Shown here piece by piece: positions 1 to 6,700 of a stretch of 8,423 bases of DNA (positions within the stretch are counted from its first letter, which is position 1; each line of letters begins with the position of its first letter). The position numbers were made by a program, and so were the translations under genes. Under the pieces are notes generated by a model. That model was not told the DNA's origin. It saw nothing but the letters and a program-made list of their open reading frames with translations, and ran no database searches. The DNA lies in NCBI GenBank assembly GCA_023460155.1, contig JAEWRF010000056.1:1-8423 (forward strand). Reading direction: 5' to 3'. The DNA is from Bacillota bacterium (GTDB taxonomy: Bacteria > Bacillota > Clostridia > Oscillospirales > Acutalibacteraceae).

Positions 1-645
1 ATGCTGCTCTGTGTCATTCTAGGCGCGGGGAGCACTTTTCAGGCCGGGAGCTATAACTGGTGGTACACCATGTTCCTGCCCGGCTCCCTTTCTTTGATCT
101 GCGCCGGGGTGGTTCAGAAAGACAAAAAAAAGCTGCGTTACCGCAGAATTCTCAGTCTTCCGGTGGATCCGCAAAAAATCTGGTTTGCAAAAATCGGCGG
201 CTGTGCCCTGCTCTTCCTGATTTCCTGCGCCGTTTTTTTCGTCGGCGTAACGCTCGGCGGAATGGTCTTCGGCAGCTCGCTTTCTCTCACGCAGAGCGCC
301 GCCGCAGTCGCTTTGCTGTTTTTCACGTTCCTGTGGCAGATCCCGTTCTGCATGATTCTCGCAGACCGGTGGGGACAGTTTGCCGCCCTGCTGATCAATC
401 TGACGGGAAATATCGTATGCGTAATTTTTGCAGCGAAGAGCGATTTCTGGTGGATTCCGTTTGCGGTACCAACCCGCCTGATGTGTCCCGTAATCCATAT
501 CCTGCCGAACGGTCTGGCCGTTCCGGCAAACGACCCGCTGCTTTCGTCAGGTGTTATCCTGCCGGGCGTTCTGATTACTTTGGCGCTGTTCTGTGTTCTT
601 TCTTTGCTCACAGCGCTGCCGTACCGCAGACTGGAGGCTGAATGA
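1..645 (+). CDS. Lantibiotic-immunity ABC transporter permease, MutE/EpiE (LanE) type, 5' truncated
   Basis: Membrane subunit of a LanFEG-type ABC exporter that removes lantibiotics or other cationic peptides from the cytoplasmic membrane. The visible 214 residues carry the family signature YNWWYTMFLPG (about residues 18-28), then the basic cytoplasmic stretch QKDKKKLRYRRILSLP (about 39-54). About five hydrophobic segments are visible: roughly 23-38, 64-92, 95-121, 126-144 and 184-206. Relatives are about 245-250 residues long and begin with a basic N-terminus plus a first membrane helix. The Met at base 1 is therefore probably internal, and some 30-35 residues are missing beyond the window edge. 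The stop codon overlaps the start of the MutG-type permease gene, so the two are translationally coupled. The ATPase subunit (LanF) is expected just upstream, outside the window. Family assignment is from memory of the signature and is fairly secure. The transported peptide is unknown. Confidence 0.85.
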   Translation: MLLCVILGAGSTFQAGSYNWWYTMFLPGSLSLICAGVVQKDKKKLRYRRILSLPVDPQKIWFAKIGGCALLFLISCAVFFVGVTLGGMVFGSSLSLTQSAAAVALLFFTFLWQIPFCMILADRWGQFAALLINLTGNIVCVIFAAKSDFWWIPFAVPTRLMCPVIHILPNGLAVPANDPLLSSGVILPGVLITLALFCVLSLLTALPYRRLEAE

Positions 646-1394
646 TGGGATTTTCACGATGCCTGCATGCGGATTTCATCAAGATCAGACGCCGCCCGGT
701 ATTTTGGATTCACCTGATTATCCCGGCGGCGGGAATCCTGTTCCTGCTTTTGGAAAGCGCACTATCCAAGAACTCTCCCGGATCCGATGCGCTCAGCTGC
801 CTTGGGGTAATCGGCGCCGCGTTTCCTGTTCTGATCGGTGTTGTCTGTTCCATGATTGCCGATCAGGAGGCGGAAGCGGGCAGTTTCCAGCAGCTGCTGA
901 CGGCCCCGTCCCGGCTGACGCCCTTCCTGAGCCTGACCGTTCTGCTGCTGCTGCTCGGGTTTGGCGCCGAGCTGCTGACCGCGTTCGGATTTGAAGCGAC
1001 TTATGCCCTGTTTTTGCACCGCGCGCCGTTCGGACCGGATTATTACTGGTCCGGAGCGCTGCTTTTGTTCGTCTGCAATATTTTTCTGTACTTTCTGCAC
1101 CTGTTTTTAAGCCTGCGTTTTAACAAAGGTGTTTCCATCGGCGTCGGCATTTTTGAAAGTCTGCTGTCGGCCCTTCTGATGACCGGTCTCGGCGAAGGCA
1201 TCTGGCCCGTCATTCCCTGCGCGTGGGGACTTCATTTTCTGAGACTTTTTGGCATGCAGGGGTTCGGTATTGCCCTCCCTGCGGCAGGCGGCTTTCAGGT
1301 CGCAGCGGCGGCCTGCGCAGTTGAAACCGCGCTGATGATTCTTTTTGCTCTGCTCTGGTGTCTGCGCTGGGAGGGGAAAAAGACGGAAGAATAG
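645..1394 (+). CDS. Lantibiotic-immunity ABC transporter permease, MutG (LanG) type
   Basis: Second membrane subunit of the LanFEG-type peptide exporter, expected to pair with the LanE-type permease and an ATPase encoded further upstream. It has about 249 residues, the usual family length. A short basic N-terminus (FSRCLHADFIKIRRRP) precedes the first helix (about residues 20-38), followed by about five more hydrophobic segments. A DQEAEAGSFQQLL motif follows the second helix, as in LanG and ABC-2 permeases. Two adjacent ATGs are possible. The one at 642 overlaps the preceding stop as ATGA, but the one at 645 lies 7 bases after GGAGG (633-637), a better spacing, so 645 is chosen. Coupling to the upstream permease is clear either way. 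No terminator follows, and the next gene begins 56 bases on, so read-through into the regulator pair is likely. Confidence 0.85.
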   Translation: MGFSRCLHADFIKIRRRPVFWIHLIIPAAGILFLLLESALSKNSPGSDALSCLGVIGAAFPVLIGVVCSMIADQEAEAGSFQQLLTAPSRLTPFLSLTVLLLLLGFGAELLTAFGFEATYALFLHRAPFGPDYYWSGALLLFVCNIFLYFLHLFLSLRFNKGVSIGVGIFESLLSALLMTGLGEGIWPVIPCAWGLHFLRLFGMQGFGIALPAAGGFQVAAAACAVETALMILFALLWCLRWEGKKTEE

Positions 1395-1401
1395 CCTTCT
1401 C

Positions 1402-1430
1402 TTGCCCTCCGGCGCAGGTACGGTTATACT
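1402..1430 (+). promoter_or_regulatory. Candidate sigma-A promoter for the response regulator/kinase pair
   Basis: TTGCCC at 1402-1407 and TATACT at 1425-1430 are separated by exactly 17 bases, in the short gap between the transporter and the regulator. Transcription would begin near 1437, where the ribosome binding site AAGGAG (1437-1442) itself starts. The leader would then be only about 14 bases, which weakens the call. If real, it gives basal expression of the sensor pair independent of the transporter operon. Confidence 0.35.
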
Positions 1431-1450
1431 GAAACGAAGGAGATGACGTG

Positions 1451-2110
1451 ATGGCAAATTTACTGGCAGTTGATGATGATAAAGCGGTTCTTGCCCTGAT
1501 TCAGAACATTCTGCGCAGGGACGGCCATACCGTCACTGTCGTCAGCGAACCGGAAAAAGTATTTGATTTGCAGTTGGACAGATTCAACCTGATTCTTCTT
1601 GACGTGATGATGCCGGATATGGACGGCTTTACTCTTTGCCGGCAAATACGGGACCGGGTAGACTGCCCGATCCTGTTCCTGACGGCAAAATCGATGGAAA
1701 GCGATATTATGGCGGGACTCGGCGAAGGCGCCGACGATTATCTGGTAAAACCCTTCGGGGCCGGGGAACTGCGGGCACGAATTGCCGCCCATCTGCGCAG
1801 GGAAAACCGCCCCAAACACAATATGCTTTCTCTGGGCGATATCAATTTTGACCTGTCCGGTAAAACTGTTTCGGTCCGGGAACAGACGGTTCCCTTTACA
1901 AAAGGCGAATACGATATCTGCGAGTTTCTCGCCCGCAACCGGGGACAGGTTTTTTCAAAGGAAAAGATCTATGAAACCGTTTTTGGCTTCGATGCCCCAG
2001 GTGACAGCAGCGCCGTCGCGGAACATATCAAGAATATCCGCGCTAAATTTTCCGCCTTGAATGCGTCACCGATCGAGACAGTTTGGGGGATAGGTTACAA
2101 ATGGTGCTGA
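1451..2110 (+). CDS. OmpR-family response regulator, NisR/SpaR-like
   Basis: DNA-binding response regulator of a two-component system, predicted to be phosphorylated by the adjacent kinase and to control the transporter genes. It has 219 residues. The receiver domain (about 1-115) has the acidic pocket VDDD (7-10), the phospho-acceptor Asp51 in LLDVMMPD, the switch Thr78 in FLTAK, and Lys100-Pro101 in LVKPF. A winged-helix effector domain (about 125-219) follows, ending in the typical ETVWGIGYKW. The start is set at ATG 1451, 8 bases after AAGGAG (1437-1442); a GTG at 1448 would have only 5 bases of spacing. The gene overlaps the kinase gene by 10 bases. Its position beside LanEG permeases matches the NisRK/SpaRK arrangement and clostridial cationic-peptide resistance loci. 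The function as transporter regulator is inferred. Confidence 0.92.
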   Translation: MANLLAVDDDKAVLALIQNILRRDGHTVTVVSEPEKVFDLQLDRFNLILLDVMMPDMDGFTLCRQIRDRVDCPILFLTAKSMESDIMAGLGEGADDYLVKPFGAGELRARIAAHLRRENRPKHNMLSLGDINFDLSGKTVSVREQTVPFTKGEYDICEFLARNRGQVFSKEKIYETVFGFDAPGDSSAVAEHIKNIRAKFSALNASPIETVWGIGYKWC

Positions 2111-3489
2111 AAAACAGACTTCCTTCGCGAAAGGCCCGGAAGCTGCGCGGACTTTTCGCCGGATATATCGCGGCATTCTGCGTCGGTACCATTCTGCTGG
2201 TCGGACTCATGATTGCCGGTTCTTTTGCCCTGACGTCAATCGGCTTCATCCTGCCCGCAAACTATGCGGAGTTACAGCTGTCGTCCGCAAAAGAGAAAAT
2301 TGAAAGCAGCGGCACCGTCACGCCGGACATGATACCGGATACCTGCAGCTACGGTGTTTTTACACCGCAAGGCAGGTTCATTTCAGGGAATCTGAGCAAA
2401 GAGGATGCCGCGACCGCATGGAACGTGACGCAGATACAGGGGTACAGACAAAATTCCGGCTATTTCTATTTGTCCATCCCACGGAAAAATCAAATCTGCA
2501 TCGTCCGGTATATGCTGCTGATGCAGTTCAGTTCTCCTTTGTTGCGCAGTTTTTTACCTCCGTATGAGTTGTTAACCTATCCAATATTCGGCATCCTTTT
2601 CTTATTGGAAGTATTTTTGCTTGCTTCGTCCTTCGGGAAAAAGCTGGCGAAAAAACTGCAAAGCCTTCAAAACGCTGCGGAAAAAATACAGAACCAGGAC
2701 CTGAACTTTTCCGTTGAATCCAGCGGCATTTACGAAATCGACGGCGTACTGAATTCCATAGACCAAATGAAAGAAGCTCTAAAAACGTCGCTGCAGGAGC
2801 AATGGAAACTGCAGCAATCCCGGCGGGAGGAAATCTCGGCGCTTGCACATGACATCAAGACGCCGATTACCGTCGTTCGCGGCAATGCGGATTTACTGTC
2901 GGAAACCAATCAAACAGAGGAGCAGAAAAATTATACCGGTTATATCGTGGACAGCACCCGTCAGATGGAGCAGTACATTAAAACGCTGCTTGAGATTTCA
3001 AAAGCGGAAGCAGGATATTCGCTGAATAAGAGGTTGCTTGATACCAATGCGTTTATAATTGAAATCGAGAAACAGATATCCGCCCTGACGGCGGCAAAGA
3101 GGTTATCCCTTCATTTTGAAGCCCACAACCTTCCTCAGAGTTTCTGTGCGGACCACGAATTGCTGCAGAGGGCCATTTTAAACATCGTTTCCAACGCCGT
3201 AGATTTTTCCGAGGAAAACGGCACGGTTCTTTTCAATGTGGACCGTACGGCCGATACGATTCAATTCTGTTCGATTGATTCGGGAAAAGGATTCTCATCC
3301 GACGCCCTGAAAAACGCCGCGAATCAGTTTTATATGAGCGATAAAAGCCGGACCTCCAAAACGCACTATGGAATGGGGCTGTTTATTGCGAAATCGATTG
3401 CCGTTCAGCATTCGGGTTCCCTCCTCATTGAAAACTCTTCGGAAACCGGAGGAGGAAAGGTAACCATACAAATACCGGTTGAATGTTAG
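2101..3489 (+). CDS. Sensor histidine kinase, NisK/SpaK-like
   Basis: Membrane sensor kinase partner of the overlapping response regulator, probably detecting an antimicrobial peptide or the envelope stress it causes. It has 462 residues. A basic N-terminus leads into membrane helix 1 (about 18-45), then an extracytoplasmic region of about 115 residues, helix 2 (about 161-178) and a HAMP-like linker (about 179-230). The dimerisation domain has phospho-acceptor His250 in ALAHDIKTPIT. The ATPase domain has an N box with Asn365 (NIVSNAVDFS), a G1 box DSGKG (393-397) and a G2 box YGMGL (423-427), so all catalytic motifs are intact. The start is ATG 2101, inside the regulator gene, after GGGGGA at 2085-2090. 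A TTG at 2083 is in frame but less likely. The gene is followed by tandem hairpins that end the operon. The ligand cannot be read from the sequence. Confidence 0.92.
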   Translation: MVLKNRLPSRKARKLRGLFAGYIAAFCVGTILLVGLMIAGSFALTSIGFILPANYAELQLSSAKEKIESSGTVTPDMIPDTCSYGVFTPQGRFISGNLSKEDAATAWNVTQIQGYRQNSGYFYLSIPRKNQICIVRYMLLMQFSSPLLRSFLPPYELLTYPIFGILFLLEVFLLASSFGKKLAKKLQSLQNAAEKIQNQDLNFSVESSGIYEIDGVLNSIDQMKEALKTSLQEQWKLQQSRREEISALAHDIKTPITVVRGNADLLSETNQTEEQKNYTGYIVDSTRQMEQYIKTLLEISKAEAGYSLNKRLLDTNAFIIEIEKQISALTAAKRLSLHFEAHNLPQSFCADHELLQRAILNIVSNAVDFSEENGTVLFNVDRTADTIQFCSIDSGKGFSSDALKNAANQFYMSDKSRTSKTHYGMGLFIAKSIAVQHSGSLLIENSSETGGGKVTIQIPVEC

Positions 3490-3516
3490 CTGTCAATAAG
3501 AAACGCATGTTGCTGT

Positions 3517-3536
3517 GGCACTTCCGTGTGCCTTTT
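3517..3536 (+). terminator. Short hairpin plus T-run after the kinase gene
   Basis: GGCAC (3517-3521) pairs with GTGCC (3528-3532) across a 6-base loop and is followed directly by TTTT (3533-3536). It is a minimal intrinsic-terminator shape lying just before a much stronger hairpin, so it may be an auxiliary element only. Confidence 0.4.
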
Positions 3537-3578
3537 ACAAAAGCGCCTCCAAACCCGTAGGTTTGGAGGCGCTTTTGT
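3537..3578 (+). terminator. Strong intrinsic terminator (symmetrical, possibly bidirectional)
   Basis: A perfect 19-bp stem pairs 3537-3555 with 3560-3578 around a 4-base loop. Its GC-rich core (GCGCCTCC with GGAGGCGC) is flanked by an A-run on the left arm and a T-run on the right. It could therefore stop transcription from either strand. It lies 48 bases after the kinase stop codon and closes the defence operon before the chemoreceptor promoter. Confidence 0.9.
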
Positions 3579-3667
3579 GCTGATCCAGCGTTAAGCGGCA
3601 AGATGTAGCCTGCAATTTATTTTTTAAGCATCCGGATGGGTCCACTGTATAACACAACATATTGTTT

Positions 3668-3696
3668 TTGAAATGATTATTTTAAGTAAATATATT
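3668..3696 (+). promoter_or_regulatory. Sigma-A-type promoter of the chemoreceptor gene
   Basis: TTGAAA at 3668-3673 and TATATT at 3691-3696 have exactly 17 bases between them, in an AT-rich stretch after the operon terminator. Transcription would start near 3703, giving a leader of about 157 bases before the chosen start codon. The gene-free stretch 3579-3859 holds this promoter, a small TCAGG/CCTGA hairpin (3805-3818) and the ribosome binding site. No plausible sigma-D (motility sigma) site was seen on the plus strand, so the receptor may be expressed by the housekeeping sigma. Confidence 0.6.
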
Positions 3697-3859
3697 GCAA
3701 AACAAACCAAAAAATACTAAAATTAGAAAATAGACTTTGTTGGAATATCGGGCGGCCTGCCTGTTTCCGTTGAAATTCTGTCTTAATAATTTTTCTTCGT
3801 GCTATCAGGCAAACCTGAAAAAATGTTTCAAAAAAAATCGGGGAAAGGTTCTGAATCAG

Positions 3860-5575
3860 TTGAACTGGCTGAAAAATGTAAAAATCAGAGGAAAATTGTT
3901 AATTCTATCCGCTTCGGCTGTTGTCCTGATCATAACGACCTGGGTGTGCACCGTTGAATGGATGCAGCGAACTCAAATCGGCTACGACATTTATAACAGC
4001 ATTATAACCGGCTACGATTTGAAGTCCGACATCTCCCCTTCCGACGGAAATCTGGAAAAGGCGTATTCCACCGCTCTGCAATATATTTCGGAACCGAATG
4101 CTTCCAAGCAGGCAGAGCTGCTTACGAATTTCAATACGATAAAGGGCAGTTATGAAAGCAAATACAGCGATTGGCAGAAATCGAATCTGACCTCTTATAA
4201 TGCCGCTGTTTCCGACGCGTGGAAAGCGCAGCATGACAGTGCGGAAAAATTTCTGAATGTTTTCCAGAGTTCCGTTGTTCCGGCTATGGGAAATAAAACT
4301 GCCCTGCAGCAGGCACGGTCCGGTTTGATTGCGGCGTACCAGTCCTATAACGATCTTGCGGCAAAAACACTGCAGCTCACGCAACAGCAGCAAAAGCAGG
4401 ATATGGCTGCGGCCACCTATTACGACGGGCAGACCACGGTGTTCGTTATCGCTTTGATCCTGATCTGCCTCGCGATTTTGATTGCAATCAGCATTGTGAT
4501 TTCACAGTCACTGATCCGACATGTTTTATATATTTCCTCTGTAAGCGATAAAATTTCCAAGGGAGACCTTGCCGTACAGGTTGACGAAAAGCAAATGACG
4601 CGCGACGAGATCGGAAAGCTTTGCGAGACAACCTCCAAAATACTATTCCGGCTGAATCAGTACATAAATTATATTAACGAAATCAGCGATGCGCTGAAAA
4701 CCATGGCGCGCGGTGATATGTGCATTCAGCTGAAGTACGACTATTCCGGTGAATTTTTGCCGGTAAAAACCGCACTTCAGGGAATTTCCGATTCACTGAG
4801 CGGGACGCTGACGGTAATCAGCAATTCCGCAGAACAGGTAAATTCCAGCGCCGGACAGGTTTCGGACGGCGCGCAGTCGCTCGCTTCCGGCGCATCGCAG
4901 CAGTCGGCATCGGTTGAGGAGCTAAGCGGTTCCGTTCAGAATATCGCGCGGCAGGCTGACAGCAATGCGGAAAATGTGCAGCAGGCGGCAAATTATGTAC
5001 AGCAGACAAACAGTGAAATTCAGAACGGCAGTAAACAGATGGCACAGCTTACCCGTGCGATGGAAGACATCGCCGTATCATCCCGCGAAATCAGTAAGAT
5101 CAGCAAAGCGGTTGAGGACATTGCGTTCCAGACGAATATTCTTGCGCTGAACGCGGCAATTGAGGCAGCACGCGCCGGAGAAGCGGGAAAGGGCTTTTCC
5201 GTTGTGGCAGATGAGGTGCGGAATCTTGCCGCTAAATCGGAACAGGCGGCAAAACAGACAGGAACACTGATTCAGCGCACAATTGGAACGATTGACGAAG
5301 GTTCCCGGCTGACCAATGAGGTCGCGCAGATCATGGGTGAAATAGAAGCAAGATCCGATCTTTTAAACCGCTCGATTGATCAGATTAAGACAGTATCCGC
5401 CGAACAGGCTGCAGGCACCCAGGCAATTACGCAGAGCCTTTCCCAGATTACCTCCGTGGTACAGACAAATGCCGCAACTGCAGAAGAAAGTTCCGCCGCA
5501 AGCGAAGAACTTTCCGCCCAAGCATTCAGGCTTCGTGAGGAAATAGGGAAATTCCGGCTTGTGCCGGAAAACTGA
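3860..5575 (+). CDS. Methyl-accepting chemotaxis protein, helical extracellular sensor, HAMP, MCP signal domain
   Basis: Transmembrane chemoreceptor that signals to CheA through CheW. From TTG 3860 it has 571 residues. Helix 1 spans about 13-31, an extracellular all-helical sensor region about 32-192, helix 2 about 193-215 and a HAMP domain about 216-268. A second HAMP-like helix pair (about 270-320) contains ARGDMCIQLKYDYSGEF. The signalling hairpin has its tip at FQTNILALNAAIEAARAGE (423-441). About 133 residues run from the tip to the C-terminus, as in 36-heptad receptors, and no C-terminal CheR-tethering pentapeptide is present. The start choice rests on the typical opening MNWLKNVKIRGKL and on GGGGAAAGG (3840-3848), 11 bases upstream. 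An in-frame TTG at 3737 would add 41 residues, has no clear ribosome site and reads unlike a receptor N-terminus. The ligand is unknown. The gene ends 123 bases before the AraC-type regulator gene with no clear terminator between. Confidence 0.9.
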   Translation: MNWLKNVKIRGKLLILSASAVVLIITTWVCTVEWMQRTQIGYDIYNSIITGYDLKSDISPSDGNLEKAYSTALQYISEPNASKQAELLTNFNTIKGSYESKYSDWQKSNLTSYNAAVSDAWKAQHDSAEKFLNVFQSSVVPAMGNKTALQQARSGLIAAYQSYNDLAAKTLQLTQQQQKQDMAAATYYDGQTTVFVIALILICLAILIAISIVISQSLIRHVLYISSVSDKISKGDLAVQVDEKQMTRDEIGKLCETTSKILFRLNQYINYINEISDALKTMARGDMCIQLKYDYSGEFLPVKTALQGISDSLSGTLTVISNSAEQVNSSAGQVSDGAQSLASGASQQSASVEELSGSVQNIARQADSNAENVQQAANYVQQTNSEIQNGSKQMAQLTRAMEDIAVSSREISKISKAVEDIAFQTNILALNAAIEAARAGEAGKGFSVVADEVRNLAAKSEQAAKQTGTLIQRTIGTIDEGSRLTNEVAQIMGEIEARSDLLNRSIDQIKTVSAEQAAGTQAITQSLSQITSVVQTNAATAEESSAASEELSAQAFRLREEIGKFRLVPEN

Positions 5576-5625
5576 TTCAATATGGTATCATTATAGCGGT
5601 TGAACCGGTGTGAAGAACGATCCAT

Positions 5626-5637
5626 CTTGAAACTTTG
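5626..5637. promoter_or_regulatory. Candidate AraC-family binding half-site upstream of its own gene
   Basis: CTTGAAACTTTG here matches CTTGAAATTTTG at 6628-6639 at 11 of 12 positions. The two copies lie upstream of the AraC-type gene and of the gene that follows it. This fits an autoregulated AraC-type protein that also controls its neighbour. No second half-site at helical spacing is evident here, so confidence is low. Confidence 0.3.
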
Positions 5638-5698
5638 CGCCGTAATTCAAACCGGAAAATGAGGCGTTCGCATCAGGTGTCTGACGGAGGGGTACAAA

Positions 5699-6610
5699 AT
5701 GACGTTCAGCAGGGACGATTTAGAGATTATGAATCGGCTTGTAGGGCCTCTGGATGAGAGCACCGGCGCTTTGATCTATAAAAATATCGATTGCTTTTTA
5801 CATCCCGAGGTCAGCCTGTTTATTCCCGCGATCGGGCAGTGCAAGTACGCAATCACGCCAAGCCATATGCATCCGGCATATTCGTTTGTTTACTATTTTG
5901 ATTCCGTCAGCGAGTTGATCATTGAGGGGAAAAACGTCTTTTATGACATGTCGGATGGGAAATGCCTGATTGCCATGTCTCCAAACATTCCGCATCAGGA
6001 ACCGGAGCAGGACGGCTTTCAGAGTTATATTGCCATTCAGATTGATGCGGAACTGTTCCGCAGTACTTTCCGGCAGTATGCGCAGGCTTTGCCGGTGTTC
6101 CGCGGTGAACGGTTTGTGCCCCACCCGGAGCTTTTGGGTTTGCTGAAGTGTTTTATGCTGGAAGCCAGCGAATATGAATGCAGGAATCAGGAATATTTGA
6201 ATCAGCTTGCATTGGCTTTAACGCATCTGGCGGTGCGGTCCGTTCTTCCCAACACACATCAGACTGCACCGCTATACGATCGATTTGAGGTTGACCGGGC
6301 GATTGCTTATATGAACTGCCACTTTGCTGAAAAAATTGCGGTTGAAGATCTGGCGGTTCTCGGAAACCTTTCCGTCAATTATTTTGCGAAATTATTCAAA
6401 TCCGTTACCGGAGAAACGCCGATGGATTTCCTTAAAACCCTGCGATTAAAAAAAGCGCGGAATATGTTGGTAAATCATACGGATAACATCACCGAAATCG
6501 CGCTGAAATGCGGCTTCAATACATCCTCGTATTTTTCATACTGCTTCCTTGAAAAGTACCGAATGACTCCGACCGCTTTTCGCCAGAACTTTCAGCAGCC
6601 GAAGAGCTGA
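5699..6610 (+). CDS. AraC-family transcriptional regulator with cupin-type N-terminal domain
   Basis: DNA-binding regulator with an N-terminal effector domain. It has 303 residues, typical of the family. The N-terminal half (about 40-150) resembles an AraC-type cupin: PSHMHPAYSFVYYF contains an H56-x-H58 pair and is followed by a beta-rich stretch ending in SPNIPHQEPEQDGFQSYIAI. The C-terminal 100 residues form the double helix-turn-helix: the first at about 211-237 (EKIAVEDLAVLGNLSVNYFA), the second at about 263-286 (NITEIALKCGFNTSSYFSYC), then the family motif FLEKYRMTPTAFRQ. The start at ATG 5699 is supported by GGAGGGG (5686-5692), 6 bases away. It is flanked by the chemoreceptor gene and the PNPOx-like gene on the same strand. 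The likely target is the next gene, whose upstream region has paired direct repeats. The effector is unknown. Confidence 0.92.
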   Translation: MTFSRDDLEIMNRLVGPLDESTGALIYKNIDCFLHPEVSLFIPAIGQCKYAITPSHMHPAYSFVYYFDSVSELIIEGKNVFYDMSDGKCLIAMSPNIPHQEPEQDGFQSYIAIQIDAELFRSTFRQYAQALPVFRGERFVPHPELLGLLKCFMLEASEYECRNQEYLNQLALALTHLAVRSVLPNTHQTAPLYDRFEVDRAIAYMNCHFAEKIAVEDLAVLGNLSVNYFAKLFKSVTGETPMDFLKTLRLKKARNMLVNHTDNITEIALKCGFNTSSYFSYCFLEKYRMTPTAFRQNFQQPKS

Positions 6611-6611
6611 G

Positions 6612-6640
6612 AATTTTGATAAATTGTCTTGAAATTTTGA
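6612..6640. promoter_or_regulatory. Candidate AraC-type operator: AATTTTGA direct repeats 21 bp apart
   Basis: AATTTTGA occurs at 6612-6619 and again at 6633-6640, a 21-bp period equal to two helical turns, in direct orientation. AraC-family proteins commonly bind such tandem half-sites. The second copy lies immediately before the position of a -35 element relative to TAGAAT (6665-6670), whose own -35 match is poor. That is the layout of an activator-dependent promoter. The site is 1-2 bases past the AraC-type gene's stop codon and about 60 bases before the PNPOx-like gene. Confidence 0.45.
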
Positions 6641-6664
6641 AAGCCGCCAGGCCTCTCTTTTGTT

Positions 6665-6670
6665 TAGAAT
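6665..6670 (+). promoter_or_regulatory. Possible -10 element of the PNPOx-like gene
   Basis: TAGAAT is a five-of-six match to the -10 consensus, 30 bases before the start codon. No acceptable -35 hexamer lies 16-18 bases upstream (GCCGCC-like sequence there), so the promoter would need an activator. The tandem repeats just upstream could bind one. Confidence 0.3.
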
Positions 6671-6700
6671 AAATACAGAAAACAAAAGGAGGAAAAGACA

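Noticed and set aside
593..994. A 133-codon plus-strand open frame overlapping both permease genes.
   Set aside because: It lies in another frame of two clear membrane-protein genes, has no ribosome site and gives a low-complexity, arginine/proline-rich product.
2528..2848. Minus-strand open frame inside the kinase gene.
   Set aside because: It is a shadow of the kinase coding frame, with no independent start signal or recognisable domain.
3743..3749. CCGATAT on the minus strand, like a sigma-D -10 element.
   Set aside because: No TAAA lies at the right distance, and nothing on the minus strand downstream would be transcribed. Probably chance.
3801..3848. CAGGCAAACC near the chemoreceptor start resembles part of a c-di-GMP-I (GEMM) riboswitch.
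   Set aside because: Only this short stretch and a 5-bp TCAGG/CCTGA hairpin are present. The following conserved GGGACGCAAAGC segment and the second helical arm are absent.
5576..5698. Possible terminator or promoter between the chemoreceptor and AraC-type genes (GCGGTTGAACCGG).
   Set aside because: The hairpin is only 4-5 bp with no T-run, and no -35/-10 pair at good spacing could be identified.
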